A stretch of 5,092 bases of DNA from Clostridiales bacterium UBA6330. Lineage in GTDB: Bacteria; Bacillota; Clostridia; Oscillospirales; CAG-272. The notes below the pieces were generated by a model that made no database searches, was not told the origin of the DNA, and saw only the letters and a program-made list of their open reading frames with translations. Where the stretch lies: positions 1-5,092 of the forward strand of contig DJSQ01000226.1 of NCBI GenBank assembly GCA_002438075.1, written 5' to 3'. Below are positions 5,060-5,092 of this stretch, piece by piece. Every line of letters starts with the position of its first letter. Positions within the stretch are counted from its first letter, which is position 1. The translations under genes were made by a program, and so were the position numbers.

Positions 5060-5092
5060 TCGCCCTTACACGGGTGCCGAGATCCCGCCTGC
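5060..5092 (-). repeat. Right copy of the 33-bp inverted repeat
   Basis: This is an exact reverse complement of the first 33 bases of the window and also runs to the edge. The sequences further inward (for example 4975-5055 compared with 38-176) are not similar over any length I could see. Only the outermost block is therefore shared, as expected for two independent copies of a short dispersed element. Confidence 0.85.

Noticed and set aside
4960..5091. A 43-codon minus-strand frame open from the right edge to a TGA inside the terminator stem, possibly the end of a gene.
   Set aside because: It runs through the terminal repeat and shows no recognisable protein feature. It could be a gene tail, but the sequence does not support the call.
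1..5092. The window as a complete transposon bounded by terminal inverted repeats.
   Set aside because: There is no transposase, integrase or resolvase gene, and the sequence does not extend past the repeats, so target duplications cannot be seen.

Overview
The window looks like a chromosomal fragment from an anaerobic gut-type member of the Clostridia, probably Oscillospiraceae-like. This is inferred from strong AAGGAGGA-type ribosome binding sites, a Gram-positive lipoprotein signal, a solute-binding protein of a style common in those genomes, and a moderately high but patchy GC content. No taxonomic marker gene is present, so the assignment is tentative.

All three supported genes lie on the minus strand and are read from right to left. 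They are a 530-residue extracellular solute-binding lipoprotein (4671 to 3079), a 902-residue secreted protein with GLUG-like beta-helix repeats and a separate C-terminal domain (3039 to 331), and a 46-residue peptide of unknown function (317 to 177). The gaps are only 39 and 13 bp, no terminator separates the genes, and each has its own Shine-Dalgarno sequence. A single operon is therefore likely, with both large products exported: the lipoprotein anchored on the membrane and the repeat protein secreted or held at the surface. No permease, ATPase, glycosidase, peptide-maturation enzyme or transposase is visible, so the ligand and purpose of the operon cannot be read from this window.

The 421 bp upstream of the operon (4672 to 5092) holds no convincing gene but is rich in regulatory structure. 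From the operon outwards it contains a G8 tract (on the minus strand), a 16-bp perfect palindrome, a short hairpin flanked by T-runs on both strands, a promoter-like TTGTAC-16-TATAAA, and a 29-bp operator-like palindrome made of two CACAAWTTGTG boxes. Beyond these lie a set of potentially competing small hairpins and a strong bidirectional terminator.

The outermost 33 bp at each end of the window are perfect inverted copies of one another. With no transposase between them, these are best read as two copies of a dispersed intergenic repeat at which the sequence was cut or the assembly broke. The most interesting points are the unnamed C-terminal domain of the large protein, a sharp GC step exactly where that domain begins, the leader-like 46-residue peptide tightly coupled behind it, and the symmetrical operator upstream.
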